From Klebsiella electrica (lineage in GTDB: Bacteria; Pseudomonadota; Gammaproteobacteria; Enterobacterales; Enterobacteriaceae): DNA of 64,000 bases. Position 1 is the stretch's first letter. Each line of letters opens with the position of its first letter. The DNA lies in the NCBI RefSeq assembly GCF_006711645.1, contig NZ_CP041247.1, positions 5,146,001 through 5,210,000 on the forward strand, given 5' to 3'. The notes under the pieces are model-generated. The model did no database searches. It was not told the origin of the DNA and was given only the letters and a program-made list of their open reading frames with translations. Both the position numbers and the translations under genes were made by a program. Positions 37,920-49,103 of the stretch are shown here, one piece after another.

Positions 37920-38132
37920 TTATTTGTTCAGTTCCGCCGTCATGTGCACGCGGTTACCGGTAAAGGCTTCGGTAATTTTATAAGACGATGCGCCAGCGGC
38001 CTGTGCCTGAGCGGCAATTTTCGCTTCAGCTCCGTCGATGGTTGCGGCGGTGGCGGTCACGCTTTCAGCGGCGAAAGCACCAAAAGAAACGGTAAGAGCG
38101 ATAACTGCAGCAAAAGTTTTGATGCTTTTCAT
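37920..38132 (-). CDS. Small periplasmic YdgH/BhsA/McbA-like protein
   Basis: The 70-residue product has a signal peptide (MKSIKTFAAVIALTVSFGAF, cut after AFA) and a short DUF1471-type domain ending HMTAELNK. Proteins of this family (BhsA, McbA, YjfY) are periplasmic or outer-membrane stress proteins. Possible role: stress or biofilm response. It lies alone with its own terminator between the PTS operon and fdhD. Confidence 0.85.
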   Translation of the reverse strand: MKSIKTFAAVIALTVSFGAFAAESVTATAATIDGAEAKIAAQAQAAGASSYKITEAFTGNRVHMTAELNK

Positions 38133-38259
38133 GATGTAAATCCTTCATTAAGTTGTTTGGATAAGGCGATGTGCCTTGATGTGATAAATACTAGACCTCA
38201 CAACCCACAACTAAAAGCGGAAGGATTTGCTCTCATCATTCAAAAAAACTGACTTAATT

Positions 38260-39096
38260 TTAACCTGCGATCAACCGCTGCGGATGGGTGTAAATCGTCG
38301 CCCTGCCCGGGCGGCAAAAGCCCACCAGCGTCAGGTTGCAACGTTCCGCGACCGCCACCGCCAGCGCGGTGGCGGCGGAAACCGCAAACAGAATTTCCAC
38401 GCCGCACATTGCCGCCTTCTGCACCATCTCGTAGCTGGCGCGGCTGGAGACTAACGCCGCCCCGCATTGCCAGTCATCGCCCTCTTCTACGCGCCGCCCC
38501 AGCAGTTTATCCAGCGCGACATGACGCCCGACATCCTCGTGTCCGCCCACCAGTTCTCCGGACGGACACAGCCACGCCGCCGCATGGGTGCAGCCGGTGA
38601 TATGACCAATCGGCTGCACACCACGAAGCTGCTCCAGCGCGCGATCGAGATTCTCCAGCCTGAAGGTTTGGGTGAATGGTAAAGGTTGCACCGGCTTGCC
38701 GATATCGTTGAGCTGCTCAACGCCGCAAACGCCGCAGCCGGTTCGCCCGGCCAGCGCGCGACGGCGCTCTTTCAGCCCCATAAAACGACGGCTGGAAAGC
38801 TCAATCTGAACTTCCAGACCGTTGCAGGCCTGCACTACCTCCATCCCGTAGATCTCGCGCCGGTGTTCAATAATCCCTTCTGATAATGAAAAACCGACGG
38901 CAAAACGTTGCAGATCCTTAGGAGAGACCATCATGACAACGTGTGAGATACCGTTATAGACCAGCGCCACCGGTACTTCTTCGGCTAATTCGTCAGACTG
39001 CGGATGTTGCAAATCATCGCGCTTCCAGAGCACGACCTGACGACATCCTGTGATGCTTGTCACATTTTCAATTTGTTCGGGAGGGTTCTTGTTCAC
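38260..39096 (-). CDS. fdhD: Formate dehydrogenase accessory sulfurtransferase FdhD
   Basis: The 278-residue protein has the conserved cysteine loop [14 protein letters not shown] near residue 117 and matches E. coli FdhD in length. It transfers sulfur from IscS to the bis-MGD molybdenum cofactor of formate dehydrogenases. It is divergent from fdoG, as in E. coli. Confidence 0.96.
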   Translation of the reverse strand: MNKNPPEQIENVTSITGCRQVVLWKRDDLQHPQSDELAEEVPVALVYNGISHVVMMVSPKDLQRFAVGFSLSEGIIEHRREIYGMEVVQACNGLEVQIELSSRRFMGLKERRRALAGRTGCGVCGVEQLNDIGKPVQPLPFTQTFRLENLDRALEQLRGVQPIGHITGCTHAAAWLCPSGELVGGHEDVGRHVALDKLLGRRVEEGDDWQCGAALVSSRASYEMVQKAAMCGVEILFAVSAATALAVAVAERCNLTLVGFCRPGRATIYTHPQRLIAG

Positions 39097-39252
39097 TTTG
39101 TTTTAACCGTATTGGAACAGGCATACACACAATGTGGTATTCTTTGCATACCCCTTCAAGTGAAAGGGGGATCACCCCTAATTCTGAACCTTTGCGGCGC
39201 TTACCGCAAAGTAAATAACTACATGTGACAATGTCGATACAAGGAGTGAACC

Positions 39253-42200
39253 ATGCAGGTCAGCAGAAGGCAGTTCTTTAAGATCTGCGCTGGCGGTATG
39301 GCAGGCACAACGGCAGCGGCGCTGGGTTTTGCCCCAGGCGCCGCGCTCGCGGAAACCCGGCAATATAAACTGCTGCGTACCCGCGAAACCCGTAACACCT
39401 GTACGTACTGTTCCGTCGGTTGCGGGCTGTTAATGTATAGCCTCGGCGACGGTGCGAAAAACGCCAAAGCATCCATCTTTCATATCGAAGGAGATCCTGA
39501 TCACCCGGTCAACCGTGGTGCGCTCTGTCCGAAAGGGGCAGGTCTGGTCGACTTTATTCATTCCGAAAGCCGTCTGAAATTCCCGGAATATCGTGCGCCA
39601 GGCTCCGACAAGTGGCAGCAAATCAGCTGGGACGACGCGTTCGATCGTATCGCGAAGCTGATGAAAGAAGACCGCGATGCCAACTTTATCGCCAAAAACG
39701 ACGCTGGCGCCACCGTCAACCGTTGGTTGACCACCGGCATGCTGTGCGCTTCAGCCTCCAGTAACGAAACCGGCTATTTAACGCAGAAATTCACCCGCGC
39801 GCTCGGTATGCTCGCGGTCGACAATCAGGCGCGCGTCTGACACGGACCAACGGTAGCAAGTCTTGCTCCAACATTTGGTCGCGGTGCGATGACCAACCAC
39901 TGGGTTGACATCAAAAACGCCAACCTGATCGTGGTGATGGGCGGTAATGCCGCTGAAGCGCACCCGGTAGGGTTCCGCTGGGCGATGGAAGCCAAAATCC
40001 ACAACGGCGCGAAGCTGATTGTTATCGACCCCCGCTTTACGCGTACTGCGTCGGTAGCCGACTTCTATACCCCGATTCGTTCCGGTACTGACATCACCTT
40101 CTTGTCAGGCGTCATCCTGTACCTGCTGAATAACGAAAAATTCAACCGCGAGTACACCGAAGCCTATACCAACGCCAGCCTGATCGTACGTGAGGATTAC
40201 AGCTTCGATGACGGGTTGTTCAGCGGCTATGACGCGGCAAGCCGCAAATACGATAAGACCAGCTGGAACTATGAGCTGGACGAAAACGGCTTCGCGAAAC
40301 GCGACACGACGCTGCAACATCCGCGCTGCGTATGGAACCTGCTGAAGCAGCACGTTTCTCGCTATACCCCAGAAGTGGTGGAAAATATCTGCGGTACGCC
40401 GAAAGCGGACTTCCTGAAAGTCTGTGAGTACATCGCTGAAACCAGCGCGCATGATAAAACCGCGTCATTCCTCTATGCGCTCGGCTGGACGCAGCACTCT
40501 ATCGGTGCGCAGAACATCCGTACCATGGCGATGATCCAGCTGCTGCTTGGCAACATGGGTATGGCTGGCGGCGGCGTGAACGCCTTGCGCGGTCACTCCA
40601 ACATTCAGGGGCTGACCGACCTGGGGCTGCTGTCGCAGAGCCTGCCGGGTTATATGACGCTGCCGAGTGAGAAGCAGACCGACCTGCAAACCTACCTGTC
40701 CGCCAACACGCCGAAGCCGCTGTTGAAAGATCAGGTGAACTACTGGGGCAACTACCCGAAATTCTTCGTCTCAATGATGAAGGCCTTCTTTGGCGATAAA
40801 GCCACGGCGGAAAACAGTTGGGGCTTTGACTGGCTGCCGAAGTGGGATAAGGGCTACGACGTCCTGCAGTACTTCGAGATGATGTATCAGGGCAAGGTCA
40901 ATGGCTATATTTGCCAGGGCTTTAACCCGGTGGCCTCGTTCCCGAACAAAAACAAAGTGGTCGCCTCGCTGTCGAAACTGAAGTTCCTGGTGACCATCGA
41001 CCCGCTCAACACCGAAACGTCTACCTTCTGGCAAAACCACGGTGAGTCGAACGATGTCGATCCGGCGAAAATACAGACCGAAGTGTTCCGCCTGCCCTCT
41101 ACCTGCTTTGCCGAGGAGAATGGTTCCATCGTTAACTCCGGACGCTGGCTGCAGTGGCACTGGAAAGGCGCGGATGCCCCAGGGATTGCGACCACCGATG
41201 GCGAAATCCTCGCCGGCATCTTCTTACGTCTGCGGAAAATGTACGCGGAAACCGGCGGTCCGGCGCCTGAGCCGGTGCTGAACATGACCTGGGACTACTC
41301 CACGCCGCACGAACCCGCTTCGGAAGAGGTGGCGATGGAGAGCAACGGCAAGGCGCTGGCAGATATTACCGATCCGGCCACCGGCGCGGTGATTGTGAAG
41401 AAAGGCCAGCAGCTCAGCTCCTTCGCGCAGCTGCGCGATGATGGCACCACCGCCAGCGGTTGCTGGATCTTCGCCGGCAGCTGGACGCCGGAAGGCAACC
41501 AGATGGCGCGTCGCGATAACGCCGATCCATCCGGCCTCGGCAATACGCTGGGCTGGGCCTGGGCATGGCCGCTCAACCGTCGCATTCTGTACAACCGTGC
41601 TTCCGCTGACCCGCAGGGCAACCCGTGGGATCCCAAACGCCAAATCCTGAAATGGGACGGCGCAAAATGGGGCGGAGTGGACATTCCGGACTACAGTGCC
41701 GCCGCACCAGGCAGCGATGTCGGGCCGTTCATCATGCAGCCCGAAGGCATGGGCCGCCTGTTTGCTCTTGATAAGATGGCGGAAGGTCCGTTCCCGGAAC
41801 ACTACGAGCCGTTTGAAACGCCGCTGGGCACCAACCCGCTGCACCCGAATGTGGTCTCTAACCCGGCCGCCCGCGTCTTTAGCGGCGACCTGGAACAGAT
41901 GGGTAAAGCGGATAAGTTCCCGTACGTCGGCACCACCTACCGTCTCACCGAGCACTTCCACTACTGGACCAAGCATGCGCTGCTCAACGCCATCGCCCAG
42001 CCGGAACAATTTGTGGAAATCGGCGAGAAGCTGGCGAACAAGCTCGGCATCGCGCATGGCGATACCGTTCGCGTCTCCTCCAACCGCGGCTATATCAAGG
42101 CCAAGGCGGTGGTGACCAAGCGTATTCGCACGCTGAAAGTGGACGGTAAGGATATTGATACCATCGGTATTCCTATCCACTGGGGCTATGAAGGGGTGGC

Positions 42201-42303
42201 GAAGAAAGGCTTTATCGCCAACACGCTGACGCCGTTCGTCGGCGATGCGAACACGCAAACGCCGGAGTTTAAAGCCTTCCTCGTGAACGTGGAAAAGGTG
42301 TAA
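39253..42303 (+). CDS. fdoG: Formate dehydrogenase-O, selenocysteine-containing major subunit
   Basis: The full frame is 1016 residues when the TGA at 39838-39840 is read as selenocysteine at position 196, as in E. coli FdoG. A Tat signal (RRQFFKICAGGMAGTTAAAL) starts the protein, and a 4Fe-4S site follows (CTYCSVGCGLLMYS, near residue 54). The rest binds the bis-MGD cofactor. The enzyme oxidises formate in the periplasm and passes electrons through FdoH and FdoI to quinone. Sequence after the TGA continues directly in homology (HGPTVASLAPTFGRGAMTNH). Confidence 0.97.
39838..39880 (+). promoter_or_regulatory. SECIS element and selenocysteine UGA of fdoG
   Basis: The in-frame TGA is followed by TGACACGGACCAACGGTAGC and then by the complementary TTGGTCG tract, forming the bacterial SECIS hairpin recognised by SelB. 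It directs selenocysteine insertion at codon 196. Confidence 0.88.
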
Positions 42304-42315
42304 CGGAGACGACTT

Positions 42316-43218
42316 ATGGCTTATCAATCGCAAGACATTATTCGTCGTTCCGCGACTAACGGTTTCACTCCCGCGCCTCAGGCGCGGGACCACCAGCAGG
42401 AAGTCGCGAAGCTTATCGACGTCACCACCTGTATTGGCTGTAAAGCCTGTCAGGTCGCCTGTTCAGAATGGAACGATATCCGCGATGAAGTCGGTCACAA
42501 CGTCGGGGTGTACGACAACCCCGCGGATCTGACCGCCAAATCCTGGACGGTGATGCGCTTCTCCGAAGTGGAGCAGAACGACAAACTGGAGTGGCTTATC
42601 CGTAAGGATGGCTGCATGCACTGCGCCGACCCCGGCTGCCTGAAGGCCTGCCCGTCGGAAGGGGCTATCATTCAGTATGCCAACGGTATCGTGGATTTTC
42701 AGTCCGAGCAGTGCATCGGCTGCGGCTACTGTATCGCCGGCTGCCCGTTCAATGTGCCGCGCCTGAACCCGGAAGACAACCGCGTCTACAAATGTACGCT
42801 GTGCGTCGACCGCGTCACCGTGGGTCAGGAGCCTGCCTGTGTGAAGACCTGCCCGACCGGGGCGATTCACTTTGGCTCCAAAGAGGATATGAAAACGCTG
42901 GCAGGTGAGCGCGTCGCTGAACTGAAAACCCGTGGTTACGACAACGCGGGCCTGTACGATCCGGCCGGCGTCGGCGGCACGCACGTGATGTACGTGCTGC
43001 ACCACGCCGACAAACCGAATTTGTATCACGGCCTGCCGGAGAACCCGGAAATCAGCGCCACCGTGAAGTTCTGGAAAGGTATCTGGAAACCGCTCGCGGC
43101 GGTAGGATTTGCCGCGACTTTCGCCGCCAGCGTCTTCCACTATGTCGGGGTCGGTCCGAACCGTGCGGAAGAGGAAGAGGACAACCTGCATGAAGAGAAT
43201 GACGAGGTGCGCAAATGA
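42316..43218 (+). CDS. fdoH: Formate dehydrogenase-O iron-sulfur subunit
   Basis: The 300-residue subunit carries four 4Fe-4S clusters: [44 protein letters not shown] and [20 protein letters not shown]. One transmembrane helix near the C terminus (about 258-280) anchors it to the periplasmic face. It relays electrons from FdoG to FdoI. It lies 12 bases after fdoG and overlaps fdoI by 4. Confidence 0.98.
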   Translation: MAYQSQDIIRRSATNGFTPAPQARDHQQEVAKLIDVTTCIGCKACQVACSEWNDIRDEVGHNVGVYDNPADLTAKSWTVMRFSEVEQNDKLEWLIRKDGCMHCADPGCLKACPSEGAIIQYANGIVDFQSEQCIGCGYCIAGCPFNVPRLNPEDNRVYKCTLCVDRVTVGQEPACVKTCPTGAIHFGSKEDMKTLAGERVAELKTRGYDNAGLYDPAGVGGTHVMYVLHHADKPNLYHGLPENPEISATVKFWKGIWKPLAAVGFAATFAASVFHYVGVGPNRAEEEEDNLHEENDEVRK

Positions 43219-43850
43219 AAAGACGTGACACCATCGTGCGCTACACGGCGCCGGAACGCATCAACCACTGGGTCACCGCCTTCTGCTTCGTGCTGGCGGC
43301 GCTGAGCGGACTGGGCTTTTTCTTCCCGTCCTTCAACTGGCTGATGCAGATCATGGGGACACCGCAGCTGGCGCGTATACTGCACCCGTTTGTCGGCGTT
43401 ATCATGTTCGCGTCGTTCATCATCATGTTTTTCCGCTACTGGCACCATAACCTCATCAACCGGGATGATATCTTCTGGGCGAAGAATATTCGTAAGATCG
43501 TCGTCAACGAGGAAGTGGGTGATACCGGGCGCTATAACTTCGGCCAGAAGTGCGTATTCTGGGCGGCGATTATCTTGCTGGTGCTGCTGCTGGCGAGCGG
43601 CGTGATCATCTGGCGTCCGTATTTTGCGCCGGCGTTCTCAATCCCGGTGATCCGCTTCGCGCTGATGCTGCATTCATTTGCCGCCGTTGCCCTGATTGTG
43701 GTTATTATGGTGCATATTTACGCCGCCCTGTGGGTGAAAGGCACCATTACCGCGATGGTGGAGGGCTGGGTGACCAAAACATGGGCGAAGAAACATCATC
43801 CCCGCTGGTACCGGGAAGTTCGCCAGAAACAGGAAAAGAAGACTGAATGA
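43215..43850 (+). CDS. fdoI: Formate dehydrogenase-O cytochrome b556 subunit
   Basis: The 211-residue membrane protein has four transmembrane helices and heme-ligand histidines ([30 protein letters not shown]). It passes electrons to the quinone pool. Length equals E. coli FdoI. It overlaps both neighbours by 4 bases. Confidence 0.97.
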   Translation: MKRRDTIVRYTAPERINHWVTAFCFVLAALSGLGFFFPSFNWLMQIMGTPQLARILHPFVGVIMFASFIIMFFRYWHHNLINRDDIFWAKNIRKIVVNEEVGDTGRYNFGQKCVFWAAIILLVLLLASGVIIWRPYFAPAFSIPVIRFALMLHSFAAVALIVVIMVHIYAALWVKGTITAMVEGWVTKTWAKKHHPRWYREVRQKQEKKTE

Positions 43851-44776
43851 GTATTCGCATAATCCCGCAAGATGAGCTGGGTTCGAGCGAGAAACGTACG
43901 GCGGAGTACATTCCGCCGTTACTGTTTCCCAGGCTGAAAAATCTTTATAACCGTCGGGCCGATCGTCTGCGCGAACTGGCACAGAACAACCCGCTGGGCG
44001 ACTACCTGCGCTTTGCTGCGCTCATTGCACACGCCCAGGAAGTGGTGCTCTACGACCATCCGCTACAGATGGATCTGACCGCCCGCCTCAAAGAAGCGAA
44101 CGAGCAGGGCAAACCGCCGCTGGATATTCACGTGCTGCCGCGCGACAAGCACTGGCACAAGCTCCTGCATTCGCTGATTGCCGAGCTCAAGCCAGAGATG
44201 AGTGGCCCGGCGCTGGCGGTCATCGAAAACCTCGAAAAAGCCTCTGAGCAGGAGCTGGAGCTGATGGCAAGCGCCCTGTTCGCTTCCGACTTTGCCTCGG
44301 TCAGTAGCGACAAAGCGCCGTTTATCTGGGCTGCGCTGTCGCTCTACTGGGCGCAGATGGCCAGCCTGATCCCTGGCAAGGCGCGCGCCGAGTATGGCGA
44401 ACAGCGTCAGTATTGCCCGGTCTGCGGTTCAATGCCGGTATCCAGCATGGTGCAAATTGGCACCACGCAGGGCTTGCGCTACCTGCACTGCAACCTGTGC
44501 GAAACCGAATGGCACGTCGTGCGCGTGAAGTGCAGCAACTGCGAGCAGAGCCGGGATTTACATTACTGGTCTCTGGACAACGAGCAGGCGGCCATTAAGG
44601 CCGAAAGCTGCGGTGACTGCGGGACTTACCTGAAGATTTTGTACCAGGAAAAAGATCCGCAAGTGGAAGCCGTAGCCGACGATCTCGCCTCGCTGGTGCT
44701 GGATGCCCGCATGGAGCAGGAAGGCTTCGCCAGAAGTTCAATTAACCCGTTTATGTTCCCGGGTGAAGGGGAGTAA
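43847..44776 (+). CDS. fdhE: Formate dehydrogenase formation protein FdhE
   Basis: The 309-residue cytosolic protein has four CxxC motifs in a rubredoxin-like region ([33 protein letters not shown]). It binds FdoG before export as a redox-type maturation chaperone. It overlaps fdoI by 4 bases and ends the operon; a GCCGGGTAA hairpin (44790-44813) follows. Confidence 0.97.
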   Translation: MSIRIIPQDELGSSEKRTAEYIPPLLFPRLKNLYNRRADRLRELAQNNPLGDYLRFAALIAHAQEVVLYDHPLQMDLTARLKEANEQGKPPLDIHVLPRDKHWHKLLHSLIAELKPEMSGPALAVIENLEKASEQELELMASALFASDFASVSSDKAPFIWAALSLYWAQMASLIPGKARAEYGEQRQYCPVCGSMPVSSMVQIGTTQGLRYLHCNLCETEWHVVRVKCSNCEQSRDLHYWSLDNEQAAIKAESCGDCGTYLKILYQEKDPQVEAVADDLASLVLDARMEQEGFARSSINPFMFPGEGE

Positions 44777-44973
44777 ATCCCCCCATATTGCCGGGTAATC
44801 CACGTTGCCCGGCACTCGCCAAAACCTGATACGCGCGCACCTCAGCAGAGGAAGGCCTTCGCTTTAGCATGCCCTTCTCCCGTCCCCGATGCTCATTTTC
44901 TACAAAAAAACCTTTTCTATCGACGGCAACCCAGGCTATAACACTGTATATCCATACAGACTGAAGGAATATA

Positions 44974-45900
44974 ATGATGGCACTGGAACACGGTATTGCC
45001 CGGCTGGTTGAGGAGTTTATCGCCGCAGGGCGCCCCTCTTCGCGAGAGCGAAATATTGATGACCGGAGGGCAGGTTATGTTGCCAGTGCGGTACTGGCAG
45101 GAGAAACCGAAACGCGAGTGCAGGTGGATGATGTCATGCTGGAGGGGATGCATTTTCGCGTGGTATCGCCGCAGAATGCGGCCGGTCCGCTGCCCACCGT
45201 TATCTACTATCACGGCGGCTGTTTTATCAGCGGCGGTTTCGCCACCCACGATAAACAATTGCGCCAGCTGGCGTATGAAAGCGGCTGCCGGGTCATTGCC
45301 GTGCAATACCGGCTGGCGCCCGAGCAGACGTTTCCTGCCGCGCACGATGACGCGGAACAGGGAGCGCAGATTATCCGCCGCCACGCGGAGCCGCTCGGGG
45401 TCGATGCCTCGCAAATCACCCTTGCGGGCGATAGCGCGGGGGGGCATCTGGCTCTCGTCACCGCGCTCCGGCTGAAAGCCGCGGGTGGCTGGCAGCCCGC
45501 ACAGCTGATTCTGATTTACCCCATGCTGGACGCCACCGCGGCTTCGGCAAGCTACGTCAGCAACGGAGAGGATTACATCATCACCCGGGATACGCTGCTG
45601 AGCGGCTACGAAATGTACCTGCCCGCAACGGAATCGGCACACCCGGAGGCCAGCCCGCTGTGGCGAGACGACTTCAGCGGCCTACCGCCGGTGCATATCC
45701 TCACCGCCGAATATGACCCGCTGCGTGATGAGGGTGAAGCGCTGTATCAGCGAATGATCGAGCAAAGCGTGGTCTGTACCTGCCAGCGCTATGCTGGCGT
45801 GATTCACGGTTTCTTTCAGCTGGGTGGCATCAGTCTGGCGGCGCGCCATGCCATGGGCGATATCGCCTGGCGAATCCGTTCACCAGGTCGGTCGATATAA
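44974..45900 (+). CDS. Alpha/beta hydrolase, HSL (Aes-like) esterase family
   Basis: The 308-residue protein has the hormone-sensitive-lipase marks: oxyanion motif YYHGGCFISGGF near residue 76, nucleophile LAGDSAGGHLAL near 152, YDPLRDEGEALY near 248 and His in GVIHGFFQ near 276. These are the usual Ser-Asp-His triad positions. It probably hydrolyses short-chain esters in the cytosol. ATG 44974, with GAAGGA upstream, is preferred over the adjacent second ATG. It is absent from this place in E. coli K-12. Confidence 0.85.
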   Translation: MMALEHGIARLVEEFIAAGRPSSRERNIDDRRAGYVASAVLAGETETRVQVDDVMLEGMHFRVVSPQNAAGPLPTVIYYHGGCFISGGFATHDKQLRQLAYESGCRVIAVQYRLAPEQTFPAAHDDAEQGAQIIRRHAEPLGVDASQITLAGDSAGGHLALVTALRLKAAGGWQPAQLILIYPMLDATAASASYVSNGEDYIITRDTLLSGYEMYLPATESAHPEASPLWRDDFSGLPPVHILTAEYDPLRDEGEALYQRMIEQSVVCTCQRYAGVIHGFFQLGGISLAARHAMGDIAWRIRSPGRSI

Positions 45901-45915
45901 TCAGCGCACCGGGAA

Positions 45916-46905
45916 TTACTCTTCTTCGTTCCCGCCCTCTTCATACGAACCAAACGGCTTCGCGGGCAGAACGATGTAAATGCCTTCAAAAATGGCGCCC
46001 AGACTCTCGCCGCCAAACAACTCAACCTGCAGCTGTACGCGGGCTTTGCGCCCGCGTGCCAGGCGGTCGAGATCGCCGCTGAGCGAGCCCAGATCGGCCA
46101 CCGCGCTCGGGCGGCCGCTAATCGGCTGGCTGTAACGGATATGGGCATCGGCGAGAATAATCGTGCCGCCCAGATGCTGCTCGCGCAGCATCAGCCAGAT
46201 AAGCCCCCAGCCGGTCAGCGTCGCCAGGGAAAACAGACTTCCGGCAAACAGCGTATGGTGCGGATTCTGGTTACCGGCTTCAGGCATGGTGGTGATGAAG
46301 TTTTTGCCGGTGTACTGCTGAATACGCACACCCATTTTTTCGCTGAGCGGAATATGCTGATACCAGGCCTGCTGCAGCTGCCCGCACCAGTCGCCGCGAT
46401 GCAGAATATCGTCCAGCGAGGCGATTGGTTTAATCATCAGGAAGTGGCGGATCGGCGTGGTGGTCGGCGTGGTAATCTCGCCCTGGTTAACAAAACCGAG
46501 CTTGGCAAAGAAATCCATCGCGTCTTCGCGAGCGCTACAGGTTACGCGCTTAACGCCCTCCTGACGGGCGACGGACTCCAGCGTCATCGCCATCAGCGTC
46601 CCCAAGCCTTTATCCTGCACCGAGGGATGTACGGCCATAAAGCGAATAGAGGCTTCGTTCTCCGCGTTTATATACAGCCGCCCGACGGCAACCAGGTTGC
46701 CTTCTTCATCCACGACCATCTGGTGATGCGCCATCGCATCCCAGGCGTCACGCTCCGATCCTTTGGGCTGATGGAGCGGCTTGCGCAACATCTCCCAGCG
46801 GAACTGATAGTAGCTCTCGAGTTCGTCTTCTGTTTGCGGTACACGAAGGTGATACATAGCCGTACTCTCTTTTGTTACCCGCAGCCGGCCCGGAAGCTGG
46901 CTCAT
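45916..46905 (-). CDS. fabY: Acetyltransferase/thioesterase FabY (YiiD)
   Basis: The start at 46905 gives 329 residues beginning [10 protein letters not shown], as in E. coli. It has an N-terminal GNAT domain ([20 protein letters not shown], about residue 91) and a C-terminal hot-dog thioesterase-like domain ([20 protein letters not shown]). FabY-type proteins can start fatty acid synthesis. The start overlaps dtd by 4 bases. Identification is by close sequence and length. Confidence 0.93.
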   Translation of the reverse strand: MSQLPGRLRVTKESTAMYHLRVPQTEDELESYYQFRWEMLRKPLHQPKGSERDAWDAMAHHQMVVDEEGNLVAVGRLYINAENEASIRFMAVHPSVQDKGLGTLMAMTLESVARQEGVKRVTCSAREDAMDFFAKLGFVNQGEITTPTTTPIRHFLMIKPIASLDDILHRGDWCGQLQQAWYQHIPLSEKMGVRIQQYTGKNFITTMPEAGNQNPHHTLFAGSLFSLATLTGWGLIWLMLREQHLGGTIILADAHIRYSQPISGRPSAVADLGSLSGDLDRLARGRKARVQLQVELFGGESLGAIFEGIYIVLPAKPFGSYEEGGNEEE

Positions 46906-47339
46906 ACCTGCAACCAAAAGGTCACAGGACCATCATTCACCAGTGAGACCTGCATATCCGCAGCGAATCTCCCGGTTTGGGTGTTCATCTCCTGCTGGCG
47001 ACAGCGACCGACAAAATAGTCATACAGCGCTTCCGCTCTGTCAGGGGCGGCCCCTCTGGAAAAACCCGGCCGCATGCCCCGTTCGGTATCCGCCGCCAGC
47101 GTGAACTGTGAGACCACCAGGACGCTGCCGCCGGACTGCCGCACATTGAGGTTCATTTTTCCTTCGCTATCGCTGAAAATACGATAGCCAAGTACGCGCT
47201 CGCACAGGCGATTCGCTTTTTGCTCATCATCGTCTTTCTCAACGCCCAACAACACCAGAAGCCCCGGGCCGATTTCACCCGTCACTTCGCCCTCCACGGT
47301 TACGCTTGCACGGGATACGCGCTGAATTAATGCAATCAT
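46902..47339 (-). CDS. dtd: D-aminoacyl-tRNA deacylase
   Basis: The 145-residue protein begins [18 protein letters not shown]. Active-site marks are [15 protein letters not shown] near residue 71 and the Gly-cisPro region [11 protein letters not shown] near the end. It hydrolyses D-amino acids and glycine from mischarged tRNA. It lies between yihY (2 bases apart) and fabY. Confidence 0.97.
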   Translation of the reverse strand: MIALIQRVSRASVTVEGEVTGEIGPGLLVLLGVEKDDDEQKANRLCERVLGYRIFSDSEGKMNLNVRQSGGSVLVVSQFTLAADTERGMRPGFSRGAAPDRAEALYDYFVGRCRQQEMNTQTGRFAADMQVSLVNDGPVTFWLQV

Positions 47340-47341
47340 AG

Positions 47342-48196
47342 TTATTCTGGTTCTTCTTTTTTAAGTTTGCGGTATTCCTCGAGAGTGACAGTAATTTCTG
47401 CCCCAAGCAAGACGATACACCACGTCCAGTACACCCAGACAAACAAAATAGGCACCACGGCTATCACGCCGTAAATCAGCTGGTACGACGGGAAGGTCGT
47501 GATATATAAAGCAAACGCTTTTTTGCCCGCCTCAAACAACAGCGCCGCCACCAGCGATCCGATAATTGCATCGCGATTGCGTACCTGGGTCGTCGGTACA
47601 ATGCTGTAGAGCAGCCAAAATGCCGTCCACGATAACATCAGCGGGAAGAGACGCAGCACATCATCAATCACGCTGTTCAGTTCGCTCGCCCAGCGCAACG
47701 ACAGCAGATAAGAGCTGATGGCTAGACTCGCCCCCGCCAGCAGCGGCCCCAGCGTCAGAATCATCCAGTAAACGGCAAATGAGTAAATTTTGGGCCGGGT
47801 ACGCGTGCTGCGCCAGATGGTGTTCAGCGCGCTATCAATCGAATACATCAGCAGCAGCGAGGTCATGATCAGCCCAAAGGCGCCGACGGCGGTCATCCGG
47901 CTGGAGTTCGCGACAAACTGTTCGATGTATCCCTGAATAACGTCCCCCGTCGCCGGGATGAAGTTAGCGAAGATAAAGTGGCGAAGCTGACCGCTAACCT
48001 CGGCAAACATCGGAAATGCCGAGAACAGCGCAAAGACGACTGCGATCAGCGGCACCAGGGAGAGTAACGACACGTAGGCGAGATTCCCCGCCAGTGTCGT
48101 CATATGGTCTTCATCAATACGCCGCCAGAGCAGTTTTATCCAGGCAATCAGGGGCCGGACGCGGCGCTTTGCTTTTTGATGAACGGTTTTGAGCAT
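47342..48196 (-). CDS. yihY: YihY/BrkB-family inner membrane protein
   Basis: The 284-residue polytopic protein has about six transmembrane helices and the family stretch [20 protein letters not shown] near residue 29. In E. coli it was once called RNase BN, which is wrong. The function remains unclear. It lies between yihX and dtd in a tight cluster. Confidence 0.93.
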   Translation of the reverse strand: MLKTVHQKAKRRVRPLIAWIKLLWRRIDEDHMTTLAGNLAYVSLLSLVPLIAVVFALFSAFPMFAEVSGQLRHFIFANFIPATGDVIQGYIEQFVANSSRMTAVGAFGLIMTSLLLMYSIDSALNTIWRSTRTRPKIYSFAVYWMILTLGPLLAGASLAISSYLLSLRWASELNSVIDDVLRLFPLMLSWTAFWLLYSIVPTTQVRNRDAIIGSLVAALLFEAGKKAFALYITTFPSYQLIYGVIAVVPILFVWVYWTWCIVLLGAEITVTLEEYRKLKKEEPE

Positions 48197-48198
48197 AG

Positions 48199-48789
48199 TT
48201 ATTTCGCAAAGTAGGCGGGGATGGTCTCCTTTCCGGTTACCAGAATACTGGTTATCCCCAACAGCTTAGCCCCTGCTATATTATCGGCGTTATCGTCAAA
48301 AAAGACCGTCTCCTCGGCAGAAAAACCTTCCGACTGCAGGACGCTTTGATAGATTCGCGCCTCGGGTTTACGCATCCCCATCTCCTGGGAAAGATAGATA
48401 CGATCGGCGGCGGCCCTCACCTGCGGATATTCATCCGGCCAGAAAGTGGTATGCAGACGGTTGGTATTCGACAGAACAACCACGCGGTGCCCCTGCTCGC
48501 GCAGCTTTTGCATAATAGCGATGACTTCCGGGCGCAGAGAGACAAAAACGGCCTGCCAGCCGTGGGAAAACTGCTCATAGCTCAGCGGCATATTCATTTC
48601 ATGGCACATCGCGTGCGCAAAGTCCTCATCGCTAATTTCACCGCGCTCGTGCTGATGGAACGCCTCGCCCATGGTGAAATGCTGCTTGAGCGTCGCGAGC
48701 GGGATACGGCTCAAATCGCTCCATGTCCCGAGAACCCGGTTGAAGTCGATGTCGACAATCACATTACCTAAATCAAAGATATAGAGCAT
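48199..48789 (-). CDS. yihX: Alpha-D-glucose-1-phosphate phosphatase YihX
   Basis: The start at 48789 gives 196 residues ([20 protein letters not shown]). HAD motifs are [10 protein letters not shown] (1), [14 protein letters not shown] (2) and [12 protein letters not shown] (4). E. coli YihX dephosphorylates glucose 1-phosphate. In E. coli K-12 the sulfoquinovose genes lie between yihX and typA; here they are absent. Confidence 0.93.
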   Translation of the reverse strand: MLYIFDLGNVIVDIDFNRVLGTWSDLSRIPLATLKQHFTMGEAFHQHERGEISDEDFAHAMCHEMNMPLSYEQFSHGWQAVFVSLRPEVIAIMQKLREQGHRVVVLSNTNRLHTTFWPDEYPQVRAAADRIYLSQEMGMRKPEARIYQSVLQSEGFSAEETVFFDDNADNIAGAKLLGITSILVTGKETIPAYFAK

Positions 48790-48985
48790 TTTTGTCTCCT
48801 TGCGCGCCATGAAAGATTAACTGTAGCGGGAAAGGCGGTATTTGACTATGTATGGTTTTTAAACCGGCGTTCAGAACGATTTAGGCTGCCCGATAACGGC
48901 TCGTCCCTGGAGAGCCACGCTGCTCACTTTTCCCTTCAGATATCCCGCCACACTCATCACTGACCCTGAGCGCAAAGCGTTACGG

Positions 48986-49047
48986 AGCCCCCAACCGGTG
49001 AACCGCGGCCAAAAAGTCAGACGGGGCTGTTCACCGGTTGGGGGGCT
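48986..49047. repeat. Large near-perfect inverted repeat between yihX and typA
   Basis: Arms agcccccaaccggtgaac (48986-49003) and its complement with one extra G (49029-49047) enclose 25 bases. The fold would be a very stable hairpin. It adjoins the typA terminator. It might be a REP-like unit or the scar of a lost mobile element. Confidence 0.65.
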
Positions 49048-49058
49048 ACAGACAAAAA

Positions 49059-49085
49059 AACCCCGCCATAAAGGCGGGGTTCGGT
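49059..49085 (-). terminator. typA intrinsic terminator
   Basis: On the minus strand the stem CCCCGCCTTTATGGCGGGG is followed by seven T. It lies shortly after the typA stop. Confidence 0.92.
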
Positions 49086-49103
49086 ATCGACAAGAAGCGA
49101 GAA

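Noticed and set aside
39838..39840. In-frame TGA in fdoG seen as a nonsense mutation
   Set aside because: It is the conserved selenocysteine codon 196 with a SECIS hairpin; homology continues directly.
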